NCBI GenBank assembly: GCA_014379405.1
Contig: JACMLU010000009.1
Coordinates: 1 to 50,134, forward strand
Direction of reading: 5' to 3'
DNA length: 50,134 nucleotides
From: Flavobacterium sp.
Lineage (GTDB): Bacteria; Bacteroidota; Bacteroidia; Flavobacteriales; Flavobacteriaceae
Of this stretch, positions 1 to 6,324 are shown piece by piece (positions within the stretch are counted from its first letter, which is position 1; the number at the start of each line of letters is the position of its first letter). The notes beneath the pieces are model-generated. The model ran no database searches. It saw only the letters and a list, made by a program, of their open reading frames with translations, and had not been told where the DNA came from. A program made the position numbers and the translations under genes.

Positions 1-54
1 AAACTCTAAATCAACACCGTTTTCCATATTGATTCTGTAAATTTGATTTTCCAT
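1..54 (-). CDS. Cassette gene, 5' end only (hypothetical protein)
   Basis: An ATG at 52-54 on the minus strand opens a frame of 18 codons that runs off the left edge (it begins M-E-N-Q-I-Y-R-I-N-M). It lies 48 bases past the GTT box of the repeat at 103-184, with an A-rich leader typical of Bacteroidota starts. Its place right after a repeat matches the other cassette genes, so it should be the next cassette. Too little is visible to name a family. Confidence 0.6.
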   Translation of the reverse strand, partial: MENQIYRINMENGVDLEF

Positions 55-102
55 TTTTATTTTTATTTTAAATTAATATTTTGTTTTCTCGACACGCCCA
101 GC

Positions 103-184
103 GCATAACAGCGGTTACATTTCAGCAGCCGAAATCTCGTAACCGCATAGGCTGCCGAAACTGTAGCCGCAAGCGTTAGGGATA
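103..184 (-). repeat. attC-like site 1 (82 bp)
   Basis: The closing box of the YopX cassette reads TATCCCTAAC in gene orientation (plus 175-184), and the far box reads GTTATGC (plus 103-109). The inner arms, plus 111-130 and 150-170, pair over about 20 bases with one unpaired extra base and two imperfect pairs. The loop is 19 bases. An unpaired base in an otherwise paired stem is also a mark of integron attC sites. Confidence 0.7.
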
Positions 185-189
185 ACCGC

Positions 190-582
190 CTATTGGAGTA
201 GATTAGGATTGTCATAAATATTCCCAACCACAGTATTTAAGTTTCCAAGACTATCGGAAAGAGATACATTTCTACTTTCTTCATCAACGTATTTACAATA
301 CCAAGATGATTCATTTTCATTCCAATAAACAACTTGAAGTAGTTTTGTATCGCAATTTTCAATTATATCATTTTCATAAACTTCATTTCCGTCTATTTGT
401 GAATCTTCTTTTCCAGTAAATCTATCGCAAGAAATAACTTCCCATTGCTTATCAATTCCATATCGAACAAGCCCACTTTTTTCGTCTAATAATGAAATAA
501 AAAAAGTATCTACATCACCTTTTTTATAAGTTCCCCAATTGTCTATGATTAATTTTAATCTGAATCTAAATTTAATTTCCAT
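190..582 (-). CDS. YopX family phage-type protein in a cassette
   Basis: 130 residues. The start MEIKFR, the central F-T-G-K...G-N-E-V-Y-E-N-D-I-I block (residues 55-74) and the closing V-G-N-I-Y-D-N-P block (118-125) are the pattern of the YopX family, small proteins common in phages of Firmicutes and Bacteroidota whose function is unknown. No signal peptide or membrane segment is visible. The gene fills the cassette at 109-626: the GTT box is 41 bases before the start and the stop is 5 bases before the closing box. It shows that phage genes have entered the array. Family assignment rests on motif recall, with no search. Confidence 0.75.
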   Translation of the reverse strand: MEIKFRFRLKLIIDNWGTYKKGDVDTFFISLLDEKSGLVRYGIDKQWEVISCDRFTGKEDSQIDGNEVYENDIIENCDTKLLQVVYWNENESSWYCKYVDEESRNVSLSDSLGNLNTVVGNIYDNPNLLQ

Positions 583-620
583 TTTTATAATTGTTATTTG
601 ATTAGTATTTCGTGGTATAT

Positions 621-713
621 CCCTAACATACGCTTGTAGCTATATGCTAGAAACTCCCTGCTCTTATTCACGATTGCGGTGGCATACAGCCACAAGCTAG
701 ACCGTTATCGTTC
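621..713 (-). repeat. attC-like site 2 (about 93 bp)
   Basis: Arms at plus 632-647 and 682-697 are 16 bases each and pair at 14 positions. Outside them lie the far box GTTAGGG (plus 621-627) and the closing box of the 83-residue gene's cassette, ending ACGATAAC (plus 704-713). The far box starts the YopX cassette and is complementary over 10 bases to that cassette's own closing box at 175-184, not to the closing box of this site. Confidence 0.7.
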
Positions 714-729
714 AGCTTGGTTGGAATGG

Positions 730-981
730 CTAAAGATTGAGAATTACAAAATCAGTTTTATCTTTGTTCCATTCATCTTCTACTTTTTTTCTTAAAGCCC
801 TATATCTATCATTGATATTTGCTTTTTCCCTATCATACATATTGTATTCTTCATCTTCTGTGATATTTATTTGTCTTTCTCCAATAAGATGAATTATAAA
901 TCCGTGTTTTCTTCGTCCTGCTTCGGTAATTTGTACAATTTCTTTTGTTTCGACTTCTTTGTGTTGAATGTAAATTTTCAT
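730..981 (-). CDS. Cassette gene, hypothetical protein (83 aa)
   Basis: 83 residues, soluble, charged, with a basic/acidic C-terminal half (Y-R-A-L-R-K-K-V-E-D-E-W) likely to be helical and a short hydrophobic end. No family recognised. It occupies cassette 627-1012, starting 31 bases after the GTT box and ending 16 bases before its closing AAC box. It runs in the same direction as all other cassette genes. Confidence 0.65.
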   Translation of the reverse strand: MKIYIQHKEVETKEIVQITEAGRRKHGFIIHLIGERQINITEDEEYNMYDREKANINDRYRALRKKVEDEWNKDKTDFVILNL

Positions 982-1006
982 ATTCTGTGGTGTTAAAAAG
1001 CCGAAA

Positions 1007-1151
1007 CGATAACATATGATATAAGAGATTTTCGGCTTGGTTTATAAATTTAATTTTTGGGTTTGTACTTTTTTAATTTGGTCTTGAACTGAAAGGTTCG
1101 GGATTTATCCTGCCGAAAATCCTCTCATATCATCGACCGTTATGAGTAAGC
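1007..1151 (-). repeat. attC-like site 3 (about 145 bp)
   Basis: Arms at plus 1014-1036 and 1112-1133 pair over about 20 bases with one extra base in the second arm. The loop is about 75 bases and shares word-level similarity (AAGACC, GTACAAAC, AATTAA) with the loop of site 4, so the two repeats probably have a common origin. Outer boxes: GTTATCG (plus 1007-1013) and the closing box GCTTACTCATAAC (plus 1139-1151). Confidence 0.7.
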
Positions 1152-1354
1152 TATTGCTCAACGTGATTTGAAAATTCACTTGAATAATTTAAATCACGAA
1201 CCAGAATACCTCCTTGATTATGTAAATATTTAAAATCAATTTCACATTTTATAAATTGCCCCATTCCTTCGTTATCGTATCCAGTAATTATATGATTCTT
1301 CAAAACCATCATAATTGCATTTGCTAATTCATTTTCTAATTTTTCTTTATCCAT
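1151..1354 (-). CDS. Cassette gene, hypothetical protein (67 aa)
   Basis: 67 residues from the ATG at 1352-1354 (MDKEKLENEL...). The frame is open a further 9 codons to an ATG at 1381, but that ATG lies inside the GTT box (GTTATGAG) of the cassette junction and has no leader; the inner start follows a normal A/T-rich leader. The sequence has an N-terminal acidic helix, then a hydrophobic stretch A-N-A-I-M-M-V-L-K-N and a central G-M-G-Q-F-I-K-C. No family recognised. The stop codon abuts the closing box of its cassette (1013-1383). Confidence 0.6.
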   Translation of the reverse strand: MDKEKLENELANAIMMVLKNHIITGYDNEGMGQFIKCEIDFKYLHNQGGILVRDLNYSSEFSNHVEQ

Positions 1355-1371
1355 AACTTTGTAAATATGTA

Positions 1372-1521
1372 GCCTACTCATAACAATTTCTTTGCGATGA
1401 TTTTCGGCTTTTGGTTTAACTTAATTGTTCGTTTGTACTAGGTTTTCTTGGGTCTTAATCCGAAGCTTGGTTTTGTGCCACTCCGAAAAACCTCGCAAAG
1501 AATAAACGTTGGCAGTAATGC
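1372..1521 (-). repeat. attC-like site 4 (about 150 bp)
   Basis: Arms at plus 1388-1407 and 1483-1502 pair at 17 of 20 positions without gaps. Outer boxes: GTTATGAGTAGGC (plus 1372-1384) and the closing box GCATTACTGCCAAC (plus 1508-1521). The stop codon of the 157-residue gene (1521-1523) touches the closing box. Confidence 0.7.
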
Positions 1522-1994
1522 TATCCGTAGACAACAACACCATTCTCTTTTCCGAGCTCAAAAGTTTCTAACCATAAATCATATTGGTCTAATACAAAAT
1601 CTCCTAAATCTTTATACAATTCAAAAAATTTAGTGTGATAAATTAAAAAATCTTTGTGTAGTTCCCTTGAAGTTTCAAAATCCATACACCCTTCGTTGTC
1701 GGCAAATTCAAAAAATTCAAAGAATGGAGTTTCAGAATTAATTTTAGATTTTTCTCCTAACCACTCGTCTTTTTCATAACCTAACATTTCGCAAAGTAAT
1801 CTTCTAAAATCATTATGATAAGAGCAAGAATAAGATATTGTTCTTGTCATTTTTTCTGCCTTATAAAGCCCTCCGATTACTAGATTTTTAATTCTGTCAT
1901 TCCATTCTTCAGTAACTACACACGCTTCAAAATCGTAATTGTCTTCATCTTCTGTTTTGGTGTAATTTTGATAAATTTTAACGCTTAATCCCAT
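1521..1994 (-). CDS. Cassette gene, hypothetical protein (157 aa)
   Basis: 157 residues, acidic and rich in aromatic residues (F-F-E-F-F-E-F-A-D-N-E-G-C-M near residue 90). It has no signal peptide or membrane segment. The spaced features Y-S-C-S-Y, R-R-L-L-C-E-M-L-G and D-N-E-G resemble a family of small cytosolic proteins often found singly in Bacteroidota, but I cannot name it. It is the largest cassette gene (cassette 1384-2050). The start follows a long A/T-rich leader of about 45 bases after the GTT box. Confidence 0.65.
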   Translation of the reverse strand: MGLSVKIYQNYTKTEDEDNYDFEACVVTEEWNDRIKNLVIGGLYKAEKMTRTISYSCSYHNDFRRLLCEMLGYEKDEWLGEKSKINSETPFFEFFEFADNEGCMDFETSRELHKDFLIYHTKFFELYKDLGDFVLDQYDLWLETFELGKENGVVVYG

Positions 1995-2037
1995 AGTTTT
2001 ATATTTTATTTGTTAATTAATAATTTGCACGTAAAAA

Positions 2038-2180
2038 GCACTACTGCCAACAATCGCTTTGCAAGATTGCGAAATATGTAGTAGCATCACGTTTGCGGTT
2101 CGCATTCAAATTTATCGGTAGCCGAAAATATCCAGTCACGAAATTCGCAACCTCGCAAAGCGAAACCGTTATGAGTAAGC
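2038..2180 (-). repeat. attC-like site 5 (about 143 bp)
   Basis: Arms at plus 2054-2073 and 2144-2163 pair at 18 of 20 positions. Outer boxes: GTTGGCAGTAGTGC (plus 2038-2051) and the closing box GCTTACTCATAAC (plus 2168-2180). The closing box is identical to that of site 3, which belongs to a different cassette. The TAA of the 92-residue gene is directly adjacent (2181-2183). Confidence 0.7.
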
Positions 2181-2459
2181 TTACCATAGCAACTGCATAA
2201 AGTCGTCTACACTCATATCATTATATCTGTTTTCATCATCAGAATAATCGATTTTTACATTTACATTCCATATAGTGAAATAAACGGTATAAAGATTTTC
2301 TCCAACAAATGCAGAAACATTTCTGTAATAATCCCAACCATCACCATCTTTTTTTTCTCCTTCATATTCATCAATATTTTCGGCTTTATTATCTTTCAGC
2401 CATTGAATAAATTTATTTTTAGCTGAATTAATCGGTCTTGCTATTTTTTTAATTCCCAT
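2181..2459 (-). CDS. Cassette gene, hypothetical protein (92 aa)
   Basis: 92 residues with a basic N-terminus (M-G-I-K-K-I-A-R-P-I-N-S-A-K-N-K-F) and an acidic remainder (G-E-K-K-D-G-D-G-W-D-Y-Y). No signal peptide or known motif. It occupies cassette 2051-2490, the cassette nearest the phage region. Confidence 0.65.
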   Translation of the reverse strand: MGIKKIARPINSAKNKFIQWLKDNKAENIDEYEGEKKDGDGWDYYRNVSAFVGENLYTVYFTIWNVNVKIDYSDDENRYNDMSVDDFMQLLW

Positions 2460-2478
2460 TTCAGTTAGTGTTAAAAAA

Positions 2479-2620
2479 GCCTACTCATAACAATCGCTAC
2501 ATTTCAGCTTTTGCATTTGGCATTGGGTTAATATTGTTTTTTGTCTGTTATTATTTGTGTTCATCCGAAATACAGCAAATACTTGGTCGGTACATAGCAA
2601 GGCTGCGGCCGTTACGGTTT
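2479..2620 (-). repeat. attC-like site 6, divergent, at the phage/array junction
   Basis: The far box GTTATGAGTAGGC (plus 2479-2491) is intact and identical to the one in site 4. The inner arm at plus 2496-2507 pairs at 9 of 12 positions with plus 2565-2576, with wobbles covering the rest. Beyond that the second half does not resemble the others: the only AAC box is CCGTAAC (plus 2611-2617), which contains the stop codon of the upstream gene, and no matching GTTACGG box was found further upstream. It could be a truncated attC-like site or the insertion-side site of the array. Confidence 0.45.
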
Positions 2621-2785
2621 GAAATACGCTTGGAATCTTACTAGTTCAGGATATTCTGGGGAACGAATTAATCCATCACCGTAGCCGGCTAATGATTCGG
2701 CTCCGCCCTCGTCGAGAACTACTTTAGAGTCGATTTCTTTTGGTACACGGAAACAGATTTGGACTGGGAAATTATAATTTTTCAT
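2612..2785 (-). CDS. Small phage-region protein (57 aa)
   Basis: 57 residues from the ATG at 2783-2785 (MKNYNFPVQICFRVPKEIDS...), which overlaps the 3' end of the HNH gene by 14 bases (ATGAAAAATTATAA). A longer in-frame start at 2860 would lie wholly inside the HNH gene and is less likely. The sequence has a beta-rich look and ends R-F-Q-A-Y-F-K-P. The TAA stop falls in the AAC box of repeat 6. No family recognised. Confidence 0.55.
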   Translation of the reverse strand: MKNYNFPVQICFRVPKEIDSKVVLDEGGAESLAGYGDGLIRSPEYPELVRFQAYFKP

Positions 2786-3362
2786 AACTCCATTTAAATC
2801 CAAAACTAAGATTACATCTACCGGTTGCAGATGCAGATATTCCACTTTGTCTAAAACCATTTATTTTAGCTGCTTCACATGAGCTTTCATATTCTTTAAT
2901 GAAATTGTTATTTATATCATATTGGTAAACAGTTTTTGACCTAAAGTGTTCTTTACCTTTTTTTCCTAGCCAGGGCCGTGGATTTAATCTTCCCAATTCT
3001 CTATAAGCGTGTTTATTATTTTCAGAAGGAGTACACCACTCTAGGTTTTCGACACGATTATCATCAACTTTACCGTTTAAATGATTAACTTGGGATTTGT
3101 TCTCTGGATTTTGGATGAACGCAATAGCAACTAGTCTCTGAATACTAATATATTTTGTTTTATAGTTTTTTGATAAAGCTGCATTTTTATATCCTCTATC
3201 ATTTTTTCCCTGTTGCATTATACGTTCTTTTATTGGTATTTTACCTCCATTTTTTCCGTTTACAAAACGTGATAACGATTTAACATTTCCACGATTACTA
3301 ATTTGATAATAACCTTCGTAATCAGTTATATCTTTCCAGATTTCTTTCTTTGAATTTCCCAT
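2772..3362 (-). CDS. HNH homing-type endonuclease (NUMOD4-HNH-NUMOD1)
   Basis: 196 residues from the ATG at 3360-3362, two bases after the stop of the MBL gene. A start 9 codons upstream would overlap that gene and is rejected. Residues 5-50 have the NUMOD4 pattern (E-I-W-K-D-I...Y-Q-I-S-N-R-G-N-V-K-S-L). Residues 92-120 form an HNH_3 nuclease core (V-N-H-L-N-G-K-V-D-D-N-R-V-E-N-L-E-W-C-T), with His94, Asn102 and the N-K-H-A-Y end. Residues 144-182 look like a NUMOD1 DNA-binding repeat. Such proteins are free-standing phage endonucleases that nick or cut related genomes and spread by gene conversion. It sits between two operon genes and overlaps the next one, as expected of a late arrival. 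Confidence 0.88.
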   Translation of the reverse strand: MGNSKKEIWKDITDYEGYYQISNRGNVKSLSRFVNGKNGGKIPIKERIMQQGKNDRGYKNAALSKNYKTKYISIQRLVAIAFIQNPENKSQVNHLNGKVDDNRVENLEWCTPSENNKHAYRELGRLNPRPWLGKKGKEHFRSKTVYQYDINNNFIKEYESSCEAAKINGFRQSGISASATGRCNLSFGFKWSYEKL

Positions 3363-3363
3363 T

Positions 3364-3990
3364 TTAATAAAGATTAGAAGTTGATTCATGAAGTCGTAAT
3401 ACCTTAGATTTTTCGCCTTTGTTTTTAAAAATAAAATCTCTCGCTTGTTGTTCGGACAAGTGACTATTTATAGCGCCTTCTTGATATGTAAATTCGCCTT
3501 TTGCTTTTTTAGTTTCAATACTTTTAAAGATTGTTTCTTCGTTGTAATTAGATTCAATAGCGTACAAATCATAATCTTTTGCGGTAACACCTTCAAGGTG
3601 TGATGTGTCTGTACAGTGGATTATTTTAGTGTCGTCTTTAAAAATTCTATAACCAAAATTTTTAACATCGTGATAAAGTGTAATTGGAGAAACTTTAAAC
3701 TGGCTATAATCATAAACTTTTCCCGCTTCCAGAATATCCACGTTTTTTATTCCTAGTAGAAATTCAGCTAAAAACTCCCCACAAGCAAATCGCAATGTGG
3801 GGCGCTCAAAAGCTAATTTTTTGATAGTTGAAATATTCAAGTGATCTCCGTGGCAATGCGTTAAAAGCACTATTTGTAAATTGTTTTGATATGATTTGAT
3901 TTTAGAATACGGCAAACCCATATCTACAGCTATACTATTGTGATAAATCACACAGTTTCCAGAAGATCCACTTGACAAAACACTATACAT
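3364..3990 (-). CDS. Metallo-beta-lactamase-fold phage hydrolase
   Basis: 208 residues. The N-terminus V-L-S-S-G-S-S-G-N-C is the first strand motif of YycJ-like MBL proteins, and residues 45-50 (H-C-H-G-D-H) are the zinc-binding HxHxDH motif. A later Asp in I-H-C-T-D-T-S and His in L-Y-H-D-V are plausible further ligands. Proteins of this kind sit beside RecT in many phages of Firmicutes and Bacteroidota. A nuclease role in recombination is inferred from position only. Its ATG overlaps the RecT stop by one base (TAATG), so the two are probably translationally coupled. Confidence 0.85.
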   Translation of the reverse strand: MYSVLSSGSSGNCVIYHNSIAVDMGLPYSKIKSYQNNLQIVLLTHCHGDHLNISTIKKLAFERPTLRFACGEFLAEFLLGIKNVDILEAGKVYDYSQFKVSPITLYHDVKNFGYRIFKDDTKIIHCTDTSHLEGVTAKDYDLYAIESNYNEETIFKSIETKKAKGEFTYQEGAINSHLSEQQARDFIFKNKGEKSKVLRLHESTSNLY

Positions 3991-4778
3991 TATATTTCTA
4001 CTTTTTCAGTTTCTAATTCCGGTTCGTTTTGAACGATTACTGCTTCTTCAATATCTCCAGTACGTCCATTACTTTTAGTTGGTTCAGACTCATTATCATC
4101 GTCATTTGCGAAAGCTTTTACCATTTCTGTAGATAAAACTCCGTAGGTTCCAAGCAATCCTTTAAGCACTGTTTTTATTGCCATTTTCGGACGTGCATCA
4201 GGATCACTCCATTTGCTTACTCGTTTTGAGTACTGTTTGTCGGCAGCATACATTTTACTAAAACGCATTGCGTGTTTTTCAATTTCAGCTTCGGTCATAT
4301 AGAGAGAGGCTCTAAAACCATTATTTAGTTCAAGGCAAGCCATATAACCAATAATTTTTGCGTCTTCGTTTTCTCCTAAAAATTTAATTTCTCCGGTGAA
4401 TTTGTTTCTAGAAATTTCTCCCTCTCGGACTTCGGTAGCGTTTAGAAATTTATATTGTCCAGAACGCAAGGCTAATTGAATTAATCCTTTATATCCAATC
4501 TGGAAGGAAGGAACTCCTTTGTATGGAATAATATAAGCATAGCCTAAATTCTTGTTTAAAGGAAGATTTAAAGCTGTGGCATTCATAGCACACATCATTA
4601 ACTTGTTTGGCTCGCATAATGCAAGATTGGCATCACCATCACACAATGCGAGTAGATTGCTTACAAACTCTTTTCTGTTTTCCTTGAGATTATCTTCAAG
4701 GAATTTCTGTGTATTTGGGAAGTTTAAAAAATTCCCGATACTTATTTTTTTTGGTTCTTGTACTGCTAAATTTTCCAT
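3990..4778 (-). CDS. recT: RecT family single-strand annealing protein
   Basis: 262 residues. The core (about 20-215) contains the RecT signature A-L-N-L-P-L-N-K-N-L-G-Y-A-Y-I-I-P-Y followed by F-Q-I-G-Y-K-G-L-I-Q-L-A-L-R-S-G. The distal part has W-S-D-P-D-A-R-P-K-M-A-I-K-T-V-L-K, and there is an acidic disordered tail. RecT proteins bind single-stranded DNA and anneal complementary strands during phage recombination. No classical RecE exonuclease adjoins it; the MBL and DUF1351 genes flank it instead. Length is normal for the family. Confidence 0.93.
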   Translation of the reverse strand: MENLAVQEPKKISIGNFLNFPNTQKFLEDNLKENRKEFVSNLLALCDGDANLALCEPNKLMMCAMNATALNLPLNKNLGYAYIIPYKGVPSFQIGYKGLIQLALRSGQYKFLNATEVREGEISRNKFTGEIKFLGENEDAKIIGYMACLELNNGFRASLYMTEAEIEKHAMRFSKMYAADKQYSKRVSKWSDPDARPKMAIKTVLKGLLGTYGVLSTEMVKAFANDDDNESEPTKSNGRTGDIEEAVIVQNEPELETEKVEI

Positions 4779-4784
4779 TTTGTT

Positions 4785-5003
4785 TTATTTTAAATAATTA
4801 ATTTCACACATTATTTTTCTTGCTTCTTGAGCCAGAATGCTTCCACTTTCCAAAATATCTTCTTGGTTTTTATCAATGGAATTAAAAGCGTTTATCAAAA
4901 CTTGTCGCTTATAGGTCAGTTCACTTATTTTAGCTTCCAAATACCTTGAAGCTTTGTCTAAATCCTGTCTTTGTTCAGGTAAAGACATTGGGAGTAAAGG
5001 CAT
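4785..5003 (-). CDS. Small phage-operon protein (72 aa)
   Basis: 72 residues, mostly helical with heptad-like spacing (L-D-K-A-S-R-Y-L-E-A-K-I-S-E-L-T). It is packed between the DUF1351 gene (2 bases upstream) and recT (6 bases downstream), which supports its being real. No family recognised; a second possible start is M6 (MSLPEQ...). Confidence 0.6.
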   Translation of the reverse strand: MPLLPMSLPEQRQDLDKASRYLEAKISELTYKRQVLINAFNSIDKNQEDILESGSILAQEARKIMCEINYLK

Positions 5004-5005
5004 AA

Positions 5006-6076
5006 CTAAATGTTTTTATAAGTGATGTTGTTTTCTTTCATATAGGCACCCAATGCTCTCAATTGGGTCATTGTGGCTGTGACTTCAAAAGAGGCTTTTT
5101 TCAAAGGTTCCACTTCTTTCACCGCTTCGACTTTTGGAGCCAAAACAGGTGCAGCAACTGGAGCCAGTGCGGGAACAGTTACAGGGCTTTCCATCGTTGC
5201 CACTTTATTACCGTTAACTGGTGGTTTGGCAGCCAATTCTTTTGCTTTAACATCCTTGATTTTCGCTTCGCAATCGTGGTATTTTTCCGTGAACTTATCT
5301 TTAGAAAGGTTATTGATTTCTGACAAAGTCACATAAACATCGGCATTGAATTCGTATGCGTTTGTGATTTCCACATACTGCATTCCCAATTTTTCAAGGA
5401 AATTGATTCGGTTTACTCTTTGTTCCGCTTTGAGTCTTTCTTCCTCTTTTTTCTCGTTTTCTTTGCGGGTTTTTACCGTGGTGATGGCATTAGAAACATT
5501 TAGCGATAATTTGTACTCTACCAATATTTCCGCTTCAAAATCGGTTGATTTTATAAGGCTTAAATCATCTACTACCTTTGTGATATAATCGTTAATCTGT
5601 TCTTTATATTTCTTTTCGGTTGTAGAAAGATTGATTTCGATTCTTAATTTTTCGAACGGGATGAAATCTATTTTTTCCGAAACACATAATTCTTTGAAAT
5701 AAACTTCAACAGCTGCTTTTTTTTCTGATTTTACTTTATCTTCCACAAAGGCGATTTTATCTTTAAGCAAGTCGATGGCTAATTTGTATTTTTCTGAAAT
5801 TTCGACTTTGTAAATTGTCTCAAATTCATTGTAAGGATTGTTAACGCCTTCTTTTATGAATTTGCGTTGGGTTTCAAAATCTGTCAATTCTTTGTTTAGT
5901 TCGGCCCGTAAATCTTTTAATGATTTAACGGTTTCGACTGTGGCAATTTGCTTGTCTATTTCAAGCTCTTCAATTCGTTTTGAAACTGCTTTTCCGGCTT
6001 CTTGAAGTTTGTGGGCTATTACAGGAGATTGTACTAATTTAATTTCGTTTTCTGTTATGTTTACGCTGTCGGCCAT
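5006..6076 (-). CDS. DUF1351 domain phage protein
   Basis: 356 residues. Residues 1-290 are highly charged with long coiled-coil stretches (E-L-N-K-E-L-T-D-F-E-T-Q-R-K) in the DUF1351 style. A Pro/Ala linker follows (about 298-325), and then a C-terminal motif, A-T-M-T-Q-L-R-A-L-G-A-Y-M-K-E-N-N-I, that is recurrent in phage proteins next to RecT/Erf recombinases. Its function is not established; a role in recombination or ssDNA handling is inferred from constant linkage. Its start overlaps the end of the preceding gene by 16 bases. Confidence 0.82.
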   Translation of the reverse strand: MADSVNITENEIKLVQSPVIAHKLQEAGKAVSKRIEELEIDKQIATVETVKSLKDLRAELNKELTDFETQRKFIKEGVNNPYNEFETIYKVEISEKYKLAIDLLKDKIAFVEDKVKSEKKAAVEVYFKELCVSEKIDFIPFEKLRIEINLSTTEKKYKEQINDYITKVVDDLSLIKSTDFEAEILVEYKLSLNVSNAITTVKTRKENEKKEEERLKAEQRVNRINFLEKLGMQYVEITNAYEFNADVYVTLSEINNLSKDKFTEKYHDCEAKIKDVKAKELAAKPPVNGNKVATMESPVTVPALAPVAAPVLAPKVEAVKEVEPLKKASFEVTATMTQLRALGAYMKENNITYKNI

Positions 6077-6324
6077 TGTTTTATTTTTTTAAGATCGGTT
6101 GAATGATAGGTTTGTTGGTACTTTTCGACAATTATTTCGTTGGCTTCTTTCACGCATTCTTCGTCGGTGAAATAGAAAGTTTTCTTATCGGTGTCGATAA
6201 ATATTCTATCGGCCAATTCGTCTGGAGAAACGCATTCGTCCAATTCTTCGAAACCTTGTTCTATTAATTCTGTTTCAATTTGGTTTAATTTTTCAGAGGC
6301 AACGTAAAATCTATTATTGTTCAT
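6061..6324 (-). CDS. Small phage-operon protein (87 aa)
   Basis: 87 residues from ATG 6322-6324 (MNNNRFYVASEK...). An upstream ATG at 6387 would put 21 more codons inside the HTH gene and is less likely. The protein is acidic (E-E-L-D-E-C-V-S-P-D-E-L) and cytosolic. It overlaps the HTH gene by 11 bases and the DUF1351 gene by 16, a compact phage-operon arrangement. No family recognised. Confidence 0.6.
   Translation of the reverse strand: MNNNRFYVASEKLNQIETELIEQGFEELDECVSPDELADRIFIDTDKKTFYFTDEECVKEANEIIVEKYQQTYHSTDLKKIKQWPTA

Larger units (their letters stand above)
1..2620 (-). mobile_element. Integron-like gene cassette array without visible integrase
   Basis: Six small minus-strand genes (one cut by the left edge) alternate with 80-150 bp imperfect inverted repeats. 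In gene orientation each repeat starts with a box ending AAC and ends with a box starting GTT, as integron attC sites do. Cutting after the G of each GTT gives complete cassettes at 2051-2490, 1384-2050, 1013-1383, 627-1012 and 109-626. In every one the bases just after the cut are complementary to the AAC box closing the same cassette (12 of 13, 13 of 14, 12 of 13, 9 of 9 and 10 of 10 bases). Adjacent cassettes carry different boxes, so these are not simply copies of one repeat. The boxes only loosely fit the classical GTTRRRY consensus (seen: GTTATGA, GTTGGCA, GTTATCG, GTTAGGG, GTTATGC). No tyrosine recombinase is present in the window. That this is a true integron or a cluster of attC sites lacking an integrase is inference from the architecture. 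Confidence 0.75.

Noticed and set aside
1448..1633. 61-codon plus-strand ORF across repeat 4
   Set aside because: It lies in the attC-like repeat and antisense to the 157-residue cassette gene, with no sensible protein features.
1..2620. CRISPR array
   Set aside because: The repeats are 80-150 bp, differ from each other and enclose genes; there are no short regular repeats and spacers.
2786..2860. N-terminal extension of the 57-residue gene to 82 codons
   Set aside because: The extra 25 codons lie wholly within the HNH coding sequence in another frame; the inner ATG gives a normal short overlap.
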